Of a DNA stretch of 5,940 nt, positions 1 through 5,921 are shown one piece after another. Position 1 is the first letter of the stretch. Each line of letters starts with the position of its first letter. The notes beneath the pieces were generated by a model. The model searched no databases, was not told where the DNA came from, and worked only from the letters and a program-made list of their open reading frames with translations. The position numbers and the translations under genes are program-made. This DNA comes from Bacillota bacterium (GTDB lineage Bacteria > Bacillota > Bacilli > Lactobacillales > Enterococcaceae). The stretch is from positions 1 through 5,940 of the forward strand of contig JAEWFE010000014.1 of NCBI GenBank assembly GCA_023389005.1. The letters are read 5' to 3'.

Positions 1-54
1 ACAAATGAAGAACTAGCCGCTTTAAAATCGACTTTAGAACAAATGCAGGTGTAA
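1..54 (+). CDS. C-terminal end of an unidentified upstream gene (partial)
   Basis: Frame 1 is open from the window edge to a TAA at 52-54 and gives 17 residues, TNEELAALKSTLEQMQV. The stop is followed with no gap by the ATG of the next gene, and the AGGTG that serves that gene lies inside this frame. This is the usual arrangement of two translationally linked genes. The residues look like the end of an amphipathic helix (acidic, then leucine-spaced), which is too little to name a family. That it is a real gene is inferred from the stop/start junction. It could also be a chance open frame in a leader. Confidence 0.5.
   Translation, partial: TNEELAALKSTLEQMQV
47..51 (+). promoter_or_regulatory. 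Ribosome binding site of yicC, with tandem ATG starts
   Basis: AGGTG matches the 3' part of the AGGAGGTG consensus. Two ATG codons follow back to back at 55 and 58. The distance from the AGG core is 5 bases to the first and 8 bases to the second, so ribosome spacing allows either. Alignment to family N-termini of the form M-I-R-S-M-T favours the first. Confidence 0.6.
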
Positions 55-912
55 ATGATGAAGAGTATGACAGGTTTTGGAAAAGCCAGTGTGGAAGATG
101 AGGCTTATCGTGTAAATATTGAAATCAAGAGTGTGAATCATCGTTTTTTAGATGTGCAATTAAAGCTGCCAACGGGGATGAGTGCTTTTGATTTAGCTAT
201 TAGAAAGCAAGTTAGTCAAAAATTGAGTCGTGGTCGGGTCGAATTAATTTGTAAATTAGAGGAACTGCAGGCTAGCTCAAAAAAAGCTAAGGTAAATCAT
301 GAATTATTTACCCAAGTGATAGCACAATTGCCTGAAGTTTCACCAGATAATTTGATTAGTCAATTATTACTTCGCGAAGAATTTATCGAAGTAACCAATC
401 AAGAAATTGCGACAGAGCGTTTGCAAGGTTTGGTTCTTAGTGCTTTAGACCAAGCTTTAGATCAATTGGTGGCAAAAAGAGCACAAGAAGGTGAGCAAAT
501 TTACCAAGTTTTACAGCAACAAGGTCAAGAAGCAGCTACCGTCTTAACGCAATTAGTTGCTTTTCAAGATATTTATGAAAAAGAATATCAAGACCGCTAT
601 ACAAAGAAATTACAAGATTACTTAGGCGGTGTGGTGGACCAAGATCGACTTTTAACGGAATTAGCGTTTTTTTTAGAAAAAGGCGATATCCACGAAGAGA
701 TGGACCGCTTGAACATTCATTTACAGACCTATGCCGCTACCTTGCAAAAAAAGGTGCCTATAGGAAGAGAGCTAGACTTTTTAGTGCAAGAAATGAATCG
801 TGAAGTCAATACTATCGGATCTAAGACGAATCATGTCACCTTAAAAGGCTATGTCATCCAATTAAAGACAATCTTAGAAAAAATCCGCGAACAAATTCAA
901 AATGTAGAGTAA
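55..912 (+). CDS. yicC: YicC/YloC family endoribonuclease
   Basis: This protein of 285 residues has the normal length of the YicC/YloC family. The family consists of cytoplasmic endoribonucleases. In E. coli, YicC is linked to small-RNA turnover, and the B. subtilis homologue YloC has been shown to cleave RNA. The N-terminal signature SMTGFG is at residues 4-9, followed by the conserved IEIKSVNHRFLD region. The C-terminal DUF1732 part carries DIHEEMDRL (211-219) and EMNREVNTIGSK (246-257), the most conserved stretch of the family. The middle, about 85-200, is glutamine-rich, helical and less conserved. The start at 55 is chosen because MMKSMTGFG lines up with the family MIRSMT; ATG 58 would remove one residue. 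It abuts the upstream stop codon, so translation is probably coupled. In B. subtilis the homologue also lies just upstream of the gmk region. The family call is secure; the RNA substrate here is unknown. Confidence 0.93.
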   Translation: MMKSMTGFGKASVEDEAYRVNIEIKSVNHRFLDVQLKLPTGMSAFDLAIRKQVSQKLSRGRVELICKLEELQASSKKAKVNHELFTQVIAQLPEVSPDNLISQLLLREEFIEVTNQEIATERLQGLVLSALDQALDQLVAKRAQEGEQIYQVLQQQGQEAATVLTQLVAFQDIYEKEYQDRYTKKLQDYLGGVVDQDRLLTELAFFLEKGDIHEEMDRLNIHLQTYAATLQKKVPIGRELDFLVQEMNREVNTIGSKTNHVTLKGYVIQLKTILEKIREQIQNVE

Positions 913-979
913 AAAATTAACGCAAAAAAGAGAATGCATAGTTTTTTCCTATAAACTTTCTCATATACGGAATTTATTC

Positions 980-1008
980 TTGAAACTTTTCAAAAAAAAG
1001 TGCAAAAT
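980..1008 (+). promoter_or_regulatory. Candidate sigma-A promoter for gmk-rpoZ
   Basis: TTGAAA at 980-985 matches the -35 consensus in 5 of 6 positions. CAAAAT at 1003-1008, 17 bases further on, matches the -10 in 4 of 6, including the key second A and last T. Transcription would start near 1015, leaving a short leader with the ribosome binding site at 1032-1037. AT-rich sequence gives many chance matches. A second -10-like box, TATAAG at 1022-1027, lies too near the ribosome binding site to be likely. Confidence 0.3.
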
Positions 1009-1031
1009 GAAATGTAAACAATATAAGTTTG

Positions 1032-1037
1032 AAAGGA
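1032..1037 (+). promoter_or_regulatory. Ribosome binding site that fixes the gmk start
   Basis: AAAGGA lies 6 bases before ATG 1044, an ideal spacing. An in-frame TTG at 1029 lies upstream of this site and would place it inside the coding sequence, so TTG 1029 is not the start. Confidence 0.75.
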
Positions 1038-1043
1038 CCCATT

Positions 1044-1658
1044 ATGACAGAGCGAGGATTACTTATTGTATTATCCGGTCCATCCGGTGTGGGAAAGGGC
1101 ACGGTACGAAAAGCTATTTTTGAAAGTAGCGATAATGACTTCCAATATTCAATTTCCATGACGACGAGAAATATGCGTCCAGGAGAAGAAGAAGGTGTCG
1201 ATTATTTCTTTAGGACAAAAGAAGAGTTCGAAGCCTTGATTGAAGCAGGCGAGATGTTAGAATATGCTGAATATGTCGGCAATTACTATGGTACACCACT
1301 TTCTTATGTAGAAGAGACTTTAGCAAAGGGCAAGGATGTCTTTTTAGAGATTGAAGTCCAAGGTGCCCGTCAAGTCAAAGAAAAGGTACCAGATGGGGTA
1401 TTTATCTTCTTAACGCCGCCAGATTTGGAAGAGTTACGTTCAAGAATTGTCAATCGTGGAACTGATCATGCCGATGTGATTGATCAACGAATGAAAGTGG
1501 CGAAAGAAGAGATTGAAATGATGGCTTTATATGACTATGCCGTGGTGAATGACGAAGTACCAAAAGCCGTGAAACGTATCAAAGAGATTATCGCTAGCGA
1601 ACATTTTCGTGTCGATCGCGTAATTGATAAATATAGAAAAATGATAGAGGAGTTGTAA
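1044..1658 (+). CDS. gmk: Guanylate kinase
   Basis: This cytoplasmic enzyme of 204 residues transfers phosphate from ATP to GMP, giving GDP; it is an essential step of guanine nucleotide synthesis and salvage. The P-loop GPSGVGK spans residues 12-18. The GMP-binding part follows: SMTTR (38-42), R45, VDYFF (52-56), E73 and the YYGTP segment (81-85). The lid and core motif EIEVQGA is also present, as is the late segment with the conserved NRGTD. Length and motifs are standard. The start at ATG 1044 rather than TTG 1029 is set by the ribosome binding site at 1032-1037 and gives the family N-terminus M-[TS]-E-R-G-L-L-I-V-L-S-G-P. rpoZ begins five bases after the stop, so the two genes are almost certainly co-transcribed. 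In Firmicutes Gmk is a known direct target of (p)ppGpp, which lowers GTP during starvation; that such control operates here is inferred from the family. Confidence 0.97.
   Translation: MTERGLLIVLSGPSGVGKGTVRKAIFESSDNDFQYSISMTTRNMRPGEEEGVDYFFRTKEEFEALIEAGEMLEYAEYVGNYYGTPLSYVEETLAKGKDVFLEIEVQGARQVKEKVPDGVFIFLTPPDLEELRSRIVNRGTDHADVIDQRMKVAKEEIEMMALYDYAVVNDEVPKAVKRIKEIIASEHFRVDRVIDKYRKMIEEL
1646..1652 (+). promoter_or_regulatory. Ribosome binding site of rpoZ with long spacing
   Basis: AGAGGAG lies within the last codons of gmk. It ends 11 bases before ATG 1664 and 14 bases before the second ATG at 1667. The match is strong but the spacing is longer than usual. This favours the first ATG and suggests that ribosomes finishing gmk help to start rpoZ. 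Confidence 0.6.
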
Positions 1659-1663
1659 AAATT

Positions 1664-1963
1664 ATGATGTTAAAACCATCGATTGACTCACTATTAAACC
1701 GGGTCAATTCTAAGTATTCATTAGTTATTTTAGCTAGTAAACGTGCACACGAACTAGATGCAGGAGCCCAAGGAACTTTAGACCATTTTGATTCTGTAAA
1801 AAGTGTAGGGAAAGCTTTGGAAGAAATTGATGCCTTAACTGTGATTAACGATCCAAATCCTGAGTTGAAGCGTCAAAGACAAAAAATGGAAGAAGAACAA
1901 CGCAAAGCTCAAAAAGAAGCCGAGCAACGTGAACTAGAAGAAAAAGTTGCCACAGATAAATGA
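1664..1963 (+). CDS. rpoZ: RNA polymerase omega subunit
   Basis: The product, 99 residues long, is the small omega subunit, which binds beta-prime and helps assemble and stabilise RNA polymerase. The conserved core is plain: PSIDSLL (5-11), SKYSLVILASKRAHEL (16-31) and FDSVKSVGKALEEID (42-56). From about residue 64 to the end the chain is a highly charged Glu/Lys/Arg/Gln helix, a variable tail common in enterococcal-type omega. The N-terminus MMLKPSID lacks the Met-Ala-Arg start that forms part of the ppGpp site in E. coli polymerase, as expected for Firmicutes. Two adjacent ATGs (1664, 1667) could start translation; the first fits the ribosome binding site better and matches related proteins as I recall them. 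It sits five bases after gmk and is followed at once by an intrinsic terminator, so it is the last gene of its transcript. Confidence 0.95.
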   Translation: MMLKPSIDSLLNRVNSKYSLVILASKRAHELDAGAQGTLDHFDSVKSVGKALEEIDALTVINDPNPELKRQRQKMEEEQRKAQKEAEQRELEEKVATDK

Positions 1964-1970
1964 TGATGTT

Positions 1971-2012
1971 AGCCGATATAGAGCCTTGAAAGCAATCTCT
2001 ATGTCGGTTTTT
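1971..2012 (+). terminator. Intrinsic terminator after rpoZ
   Basis: The arm 1971-1983 pairs with 1997-2009 over 13 base pairs, including two G-U pairs (1977-2003 and 1972-2008) and a CCG/CGG block near the base. The 13-base loop can close further by TTG 1986-1988 with CAA 1993-1995. The 3' arm runs into five T residues at 2008-2012. It starts 7 bases after the rpoZ stop and ends 35 bases before priA, the classic form of a Rho-independent terminator. Confidence 0.88.
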
Positions 2013-2037
2013 CATTAGTTGAAATGTTTTAGAAAGC

Positions 2038-2044
2038 AGGTGAG
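2038..2044 (+). promoter_or_regulatory. Ribosome binding site of priA
   Basis: AGGTGAG matches the AGGAGGTGA consensus from its second AGG onward. The AGG core ends 7 bases before ATG 2048. No convincing promoter can be seen in the 35 bases between the terminator T-run and this start: TTGAAA at 2019-2024 has no -10 box at a workable distance. Confidence 0.65.
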
Positions 2045-2047
2045 TAG

Positions 2048-4462
2048 ATGCTTATTGCTCAAGTGATTGTCGATGTGCCGACCATGCAGACAGACCAGCC
2101 GTATAGCTATTTGATTCCGGAAGATTTAAGCGATGTCGTCAGTGTCGGGATGCGAGTAGAGGTGCCGTTTGGTAATGGAAATCGTCATATTCAAGGCTTT
2201 GTCCTCGCAATTGAACAAGTCCATCCAGAAAAAATGACTCAAGACAAAATCGAATTGAAGCCATTGATTCGCTGTTTAGACTTACAACCCGTACTGAATG
2301 ATGAGTTACTACAACTAGCGGATTACATGAAAGAAACGACTTTTGCTTTTAAGATTACTTGTTTACAGACGATGCTTCCTGCGTTACTAAAGGCCAGTTA
2401 TGATAAGCAATTCCGCCTGTTAAATCCAAAATCTAAAGTTGCGCCCTACTTTCAGGACAGTGCCATCTTATCATTTGCCGAGGCGGAAGAAAAGCAATTA
2501 TTAGCCGAATTGAAAAAAGCGGTCCAAGCAGAAGAAGTGCGTTTAGAATATTTAGTTAAAAACAAGAATCAAGTCAAGACGATTCGCTATGTTCGTCCGC
2601 TATTAAGTAAAGAAGCCTATGAGCAATTGCAACTACAACAGAGTAAAACTGCGGTGAGAAAGCAAGAACTACTGCAACAATTAGCGACTTTAGCTTATCT
2701 GCCGGTGAAATATTATACCGAGCGCAAAATTTCTACAAGTGTCTTAAATCAAGCGCAAGAACAAGGTTGGTTAGCCTTTGAAGAAGTGGAGGCCTATCGT
2801 GATCCTTTTGCTAATCAGACTTTTGAAAAAACTGCACACCTTGCTTTAAATGAGTCTCAACAATACGCCTGCGATACGATTTTACAAGCCAATCAAGCAA
2901 AAGATGCCAAGACTTTCTTACTTGAGGGGATTACCGGTAGCGGGAAAACTGAGGTCTACTTACAAGTTATTGATAAAGTCTTGAAAAATGGGCAAACAGC
3001 GATGATGCTCGTGCCAGAAATTTCCCTCACGCCACAGATGGTTGAGCGTTTCAAGGGGCGCTTTGGAGATTTGGTTGCGGTGTTGCATAGCGGGCTTTCT
3101 CAAGGTGAAAAATATGATGAGTGGCGCAAAATTGAACGCAAAGAGGCCCAGGTCGTCGTCGGTGCGCGCTCGGCTGTTTTTGCGCCTCTGGAAAATATTG
3201 GTGTGATCATTATCGACGAAGAGCATGAATCAAGCTATAAGCAAGATGAGGCACCGCGCTATCATGCGAGAGATATTGCCATTTGGCGTGGGCAGTTCCA
3301 TCATTGTCCGATTGTCCTAGGAAGTGCCACCCCATCATTGGAATCCAGAGCCCGCGCCCAAAAGAATGTCTATCAACTCTTAACCTTGCCTAAGCGTGCC
3401 AATCCAAATGCCAAATTACCGCAAGTGGAAATTGTCGATATGAAAAATGAGGCCAAAAATCCTAAGACCCAGACTTTCTCACAAATCTTACAAGATAAAA
3501 TTGCTGACCGCCTAGCAAAAAAGGAACAGATTGTCTTACTTTTAAATCGGCGGGGGTATTCTTCTTTTGTGATGTGTCGGGATTGTGGATATGTGCTGCC
3601 TTGTCCGAACTGTGATATTTCCCTGACTTTGCATATGGATGTCAAGAAGATGCGCTGTCATTACTGTGGTCATGAAGAAGCGATTCCACATACATGTCCA
3701 ATGTGTGGCAGTCGAAAAATTCGTTATTATGGCACAGGGACGCAAAAAATTGAAGAAGAAGCGCTAGAGTTGTTTCCTGAAGCGAGAATTATTCGGATGG
3801 ATGTTGATACCACCCGGAAAAAAGGGGCACATGAACGTTTGTTAAAAGCTTTTGGTGAGAAAAAAGCAGATATTTTGTTAGGGACACAGATGATTGCCAA
3901 AGGACTGGATTTTCCGGATATTACTTTAGTGGGGGTCTTAAATGCAGATACTTCACTTAATTTACCGGATTTTCGCTCGAGTGAACGGACTTTCCAACTA
4001 TTAACGCAGGTCAGTGGTCGGGCAGGTCGTGCGCATAAGGCAGGCGAAGTGGTGATTCAAACCTTTAACCCAGAGCATCACGCCATTACCCTTGCGCAAA
4101 GTCAAAATTATGAACAATTTTACTTACAAGAAATGTTTATCCGGCACCAGGGCGGTTATCCACCGTATTATTTCACAGTGAAAATTACTTGTACGCATGA
4201 GGTGGAACAAGTCGCTGCCAAGATGAGTTTTGCCATCTATAATCAGCTCAAAGCCCATTTGAGTCCGCAAGCCATCTTTTTAGGTCCGAGTCCTAGTGCG
4301 ATTATGCGGGTGAAAAATAAATATTATTATCAGATGATTATTAAATATAAACACGAACCACACCTATCAGCTTTACTTAAAGATATCCTGATGAAAACCC
4401 AAGCTGAGCAAAGAAAAGGCTTGTTTGTCTCGATTGACCATGAGCCATTGAATTATATTTAA
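2048..4462 (+). CDS. priA: Primosomal protein N' (replication restart helicase PriA)
   Basis: PriA binds abandoned replication forks and D-loops, unwinds the lagging strand 3' to 5' and starts reloading of the replicative helicase (in Firmicutes through DnaD, DnaB and DnaI). The 804 residues match the family length. Order of parts: 3'-end DNA-binding domain (about 1-105, with GMRVEVPFG at 34-42); winged-helix linker region; helicase domain with Walker A GITGSGKT (294-301), DEEH box (390-393) and GSATPS (425-430); a zinc module with four CxxC pairs (510/513, 519/522, 537/540, 550/553) set within the second helicase lobe; then GTQMIAKG (612-619) and QVSGRAGR (654-661); finally the PriA C-terminal domain with GPSPSAIMRVKNKYYYQ. 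All eight zinc cysteines and all helicase motifs are intact. It is the first gene after the terminator, with def 12 bases behind it. The B. subtilis neighbour coaBC is absent upstream. Confidence 0.97.
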   Translation: MLIAQVIVDVPTMQTDQPYSYLIPEDLSDVVSVGMRVEVPFGNGNRHIQGFVLAIEQVHPEKMTQDKIELKPLIRCLDLQPVLNDELLQLADYMKETTFAFKITCLQTMLPALLKASYDKQFRLLNPKSKVAPYFQDSAILSFAEAEEKQLLAELKKAVQAEEVRLEYLVKNKNQVKTIRYVRPLLSKEAYEQLQLQQSKTAVRKQELLQQLATLAYLPVKYYTERKISTSVLNQAQEQGWLAFEEVEAYRDPFANQTFEKTAHLALNESQQYACDTILQANQAKDAKTFLLEGITGSGKTEVYLQVIDKVLKNGQTAMMLVPEISLTPQMVERFKGRFGDLVAVLHSGLSQGEKYDEWRKIERKEAQVVVGARSAVFAPLENIGVIIIDEEHESSYKQDEAPRYHARDIAIWRGQFHHCPIVLGSATPSLESRARAQKNVYQLLTLPKRANPNAKLPQVEIVDMKNEAKNPKTQTFSQILQDKIADRLAKKEQIVLLLNRRGYSSFVMCRDCGYVLPCPNCDISLTLHMDVKKMRCHYCGHEEAIPHTCPMCGSRKIRYYGTGTQKIEEEALELFPEARIIRMDVDTTRKKGAHERLLKAFGEKKADILLGTQMIAKGLDFPDITLVGVLNADTSLNLPDFRSSERTFQLLTQVSGRAGRAHKAGEVVIQTFNPEHHAITLAQSQNYEQFYLQEMFIRHQGGYPPYYFTVKITCTHEVEQVAAKMSFAIYNQLKAHLSPQAIFLGPSPSAIMRVKNKYYYQMIIKYKHEPHLSALLKDILMKTQAEQRKGLFVSIDHEPLNYI

Positions 4463-4464
4463 AC

Positions 4465-4470
4465 GGAGGA
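4465..4470 (+). promoter_or_regulatory. Strong ribosome binding site of def
   Basis: GGAGGA sits in the 12-base gap between the priA stop and ATG 4475, 4 bases from the start codon. It is among the best consensus matches in the window and suggests that def can be translated efficiently without coupling to priA. Confidence 0.7.
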
Positions 4471-4474
4471 ATAG

Positions 4475-4969
4475 ATGTTATTAAATATTGTTGAAGTTCC
4501 AAATGAGATTTTAAGAAAAGAAACCAAAGAAGTGCAGCAAATCACGCCTGAGTTACTCACCCTTTTAGATAATATGTACGAAACCATGGTCGCAAGTGAT
4601 GGTGTTGGGATTGCCGCGCCGCAAGTTGGCTCAGATTTGAAAGTAGCCATTGTGGAAGTAGAAGAAGGCGATAAATTTGAGTTAATTAATCCAGAAATTA
4701 TCGAACAATCCGGAGAAGACATCGATGTGGAAGGCTGTTTGAGTATTCCGCATTTCTATGGTACGGTCAAGCGTGCAGATTATGTAAAGGTCCGTTTTTA
4801 TGACCGTCTTGGCGATGAATACGAGGTCGAGGCAGAGGGCTTTTTAGCGCGTGCGTTCCAACATGAGATTGATCACTTACATGGCATTTTATTTACGGAT
4901 CATTTAATTGAAGAAATCAAAGAAGAAGACCTAGAAAGCTATTATGAATCAAGAGAAAATGAGGAGTGA
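4475..4969 (+). CDS. def: Peptide deformylase (short, type 1-like)
   Basis: This metalloenzyme removes the N-formyl group from new proteins as they leave the ribosome. All three family motifs are present: GVGIAAPQ (43-50), EGCLS (86-90) and QHEIDH (129-134). The metal ligands are C88, H130 and H134, with E131 as the catalytic base. The length of 164 residues and the short path between motifs fit type 1 enzymes, like the B. subtilis def product, rather than the longer type 2 enzymes of about 185 residues that are typical of Gram-positive cocci. The C-terminus is an acidic tail rich in Glu. It overlaps no neighbour: priA ends 12 bases before and fmt starts 4 bases after, its ribosome binding site lying in the last def codons. 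Pairing with fmt is the classical formylation/deformylation gene pair. Whether a second, type 2 deformylase exists elsewhere in the genome cannot be seen here. Confidence 0.95.
   Translation: MLLNIVEVPNEILRKETKEVQQITPELLTLLDNMYETMVASDGVGIAAPQVGSDLKVAIVEVEEGDKFELINPEIIEQSGEDIDVEGCLSIPHFYGTVKRADYVKVRFYDRLGDEYEVEAEGFLARAFQHEIDHLHGILFTDHLIEEIKEEDLESYYESRENEE
4961..4966 (+). promoter_or_regulatory. Ribosome binding site that fixes the fmt start
   Basis: GAGGAG lies at the very end of def, 7 bases before ATG 4974. Earlier in-frame ATGs at 4944 and 4959 lie upstream of this site and within def, and would add residues unlike the family N-terminus. Position and spacing indicate coupled translation of def and fmt. 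Confidence 0.8.
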
Positions 4970-4973
4970 CAAG

Positions 4974-5921
4974 ATGACAAAAGTAGTATTTATGGGCACC
5001 CCGGCTTTTTCAGTGCCAATTTTACAAGGATTAGTAGAAGCGGGGTATGAAGTTTTAGCCGTGGTCACCCAACCGGATCGTCCAGTCGGCAGAAAAAAAC
5101 AAATTCAATTTCCACCCGTTAAACAAGCGGCTTTAGATTTAAATTTACCTGTATATCAACCGGAAAAAATCAGTCAATCTGAAGAATTAGACGAAATTAT
5201 CGCTTTAAACCCAGACGTGATTGTGACCGCAGCTTTTGGTCAGTTTTTACCTGAAAGATTATTGCAAGTGCCACGATTTGGTGCGGTCAATGTCCACGCT
5301 TCTCTTTTACCGGCTTATCGCGGGGGGGCTCCTGTTCATTATGCGATTATCGATGGTCAAAAAGAAACAGGCGTCACCATTATGGAAATGATTAAAAAAA
5401 TGGACGCCGGTGGCATTTATGCGCAAAGTAAATTACCTATTACGCCGCAAGATGATGTAGGCACAATGTTTGAGAAGTTAAGCCTATTAGGACGTGATTT
5501 ATTATTAGAAACGTTGCCTAAAATTTTGGATGGCTTAAAACCAACCCCTCAAGAAGAAGCGCTGGTCACTTTTTCTCCTAATATCACCCGTGAACAAGAA
5601 GAAATCGACTGGCAAAAAACTGCCCAACAAATTGATTGCCAAGTTCGTGGAATGCATCCATGGCCGGTCGCATTTACCACTTATCAAGGCAAGCGGATGA
5701 AGATTTATCGCGCGACCGTTCTTGAGGAAACGACGACGCAAGCACCGGGTACGATTATCGAAAAATCTAAAAAACGTCTAGTCATTGCTTGCGGCCAACA
5801 AACGACCTTAGCAATTGACGAATTACAAATTGCGGGTAAGGCGAAACAAACGATTCAAGATTTTCTAAATGGCGTCGGTCAACACGTACAAGTCGGTGAG
5901 AAAGTAGGCCTGCATGAGTAA
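4974..5921 (+). CDS. fmt: Methionyl-tRNA formyltransferase
   Basis: Fmt moves a formyl group from 10-formyltetrahydrofolate to the amino group of Met-tRNA(fMet), marking it for initiation. The 315 residues are the usual length. The N-terminal hydrolase domain begins KVVFMGTPAFSVP (3-15). The loop DRPVGRKKQ (35-43) matches the tRNA-acceptor-binding insertion described for E. coli Fmt. The catalytic triad N106, H108 and D144 falls at the same numbers as in E. coli, within the NVHASLLP-YRGGAP block (106-120) and KMDAGG (142-147). The C-terminal OB-like tRNA-binding domain follows from about residue 205. The start at ATG 4974 is chosen from the ribosome binding site and the family N-terminus; starting at ATG 4944 would prefix ten extra residues. 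It is tightly linked to def (4-base gap) and overlaps the next gene by 8 bases. The codons for R116-G118 contain a run of seven G (5322-5328), but the frame is intact. Confidence 0.97.
   Translation: MTKVVFMGTPAFSVPILQGLVEAGYEVLAVVTQPDRPVGRKKQIQFPPVKQAALDLNLPVYQPEKISQSEELDEIIALNPDVIVTAAFGQFLPERLLQVPRFGAVNVHASLLPAYRGGAPVHYAIIDGQKETGVTIMEMIKKMDAGGIYAQSKLPITPQDDVGTMFEKLSLLGRDLLLETLPKILDGLKPTPQEEALVTFSPNITREQEEIDWQKTAQQIDCQVRGMHPWPVAFTTYQGKRMKIYRATVLEETTTQAPGTIIEKSKKRLVIACGQQTTLAIDELQIAGKAKQTIQDFLNGVGQHVQVGEKVGLHE

Larger units (their letters stand above)
913..1043 (+). other. AT-rich intergenic region between yicC and gmk
   Basis: The 131 bases are strongly AT-rich, with several A and T runs, and contain no credible reading frame. 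In B. subtilis this position holds remA, a small regulator of biofilm matrix genes; no such gene or recognisable remnant is present here. The stretch contains a possible promoter (980-1008) and the gmk ribosome binding site. I see only weak inverted repeats and no convincing terminator for yicC, so read-through from yicC into gmk remains possible. Confidence 0.6.

Noticed and set aside
747..753. In-frame A AAA AAG heptamer in yicC (also 3517-3523 in priA), the dnaX-type slippery sequence
   Set aside because: I see no upstream ribosome-like stimulator and no stable downstream hairpin, and the heptamer arises readily from Lys codons in AT-rich genes. The shifted frames end soon, at 801-803 in yicC, and would lose conserved domains.
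929..962. Weak inverted repeats after yicC (GAGAA/TTCTC with inner ATAG/CTAT)
   Set aside because: The stems are short and AT-rich, the T-run lies in the loop rather than after the stem, and the pairing is too weak for a terminator or riboswitch.
980..993. Short palindrome TTGAAACTTTTCAA before gmk
   Set aside because: It has five or six A/T-rich pairs with a tiny loop, the T-run would serve only the minus strand, and it more simply contains the -35-like box. There is no evidence that it is an operator.
1029..1043. TTG start for gmk, adding five residues
   Set aside because: The good ribosome binding site lies downstream of this codon, and family proteins start at the later ATG.
974..1159. 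Minus-strand open frame of 61 codons across the yicC-gmk gap
   Set aside because: It runs antisense into the gmk P-loop region, resembles no family I know, and its product is what the reverse complement of gmk would give.
2960..3745. Three minus-strand open frames inside priA
   Set aside because: They lie wholly within the clearly coding helicase domain and have no recognisable motifs; they are antisense shadows.
4459..4722. Minus-strand open frame over def
   Set aside because: It is antisense to an intact deformylase, low in complexity (Ser/Thr-rich) and has no family motifs.
4944..4973. ATG start for fmt inside def, adding ten residues
   Set aside because: The ribosome binding site GAGGAG lies downstream of it, and the extra residues do not fit the family N-terminus.
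5535..5741. Minus-strand open frame over the fmt C-terminal domain
   Set aside because: It is antisense to an intact fmt with no recognisable product.
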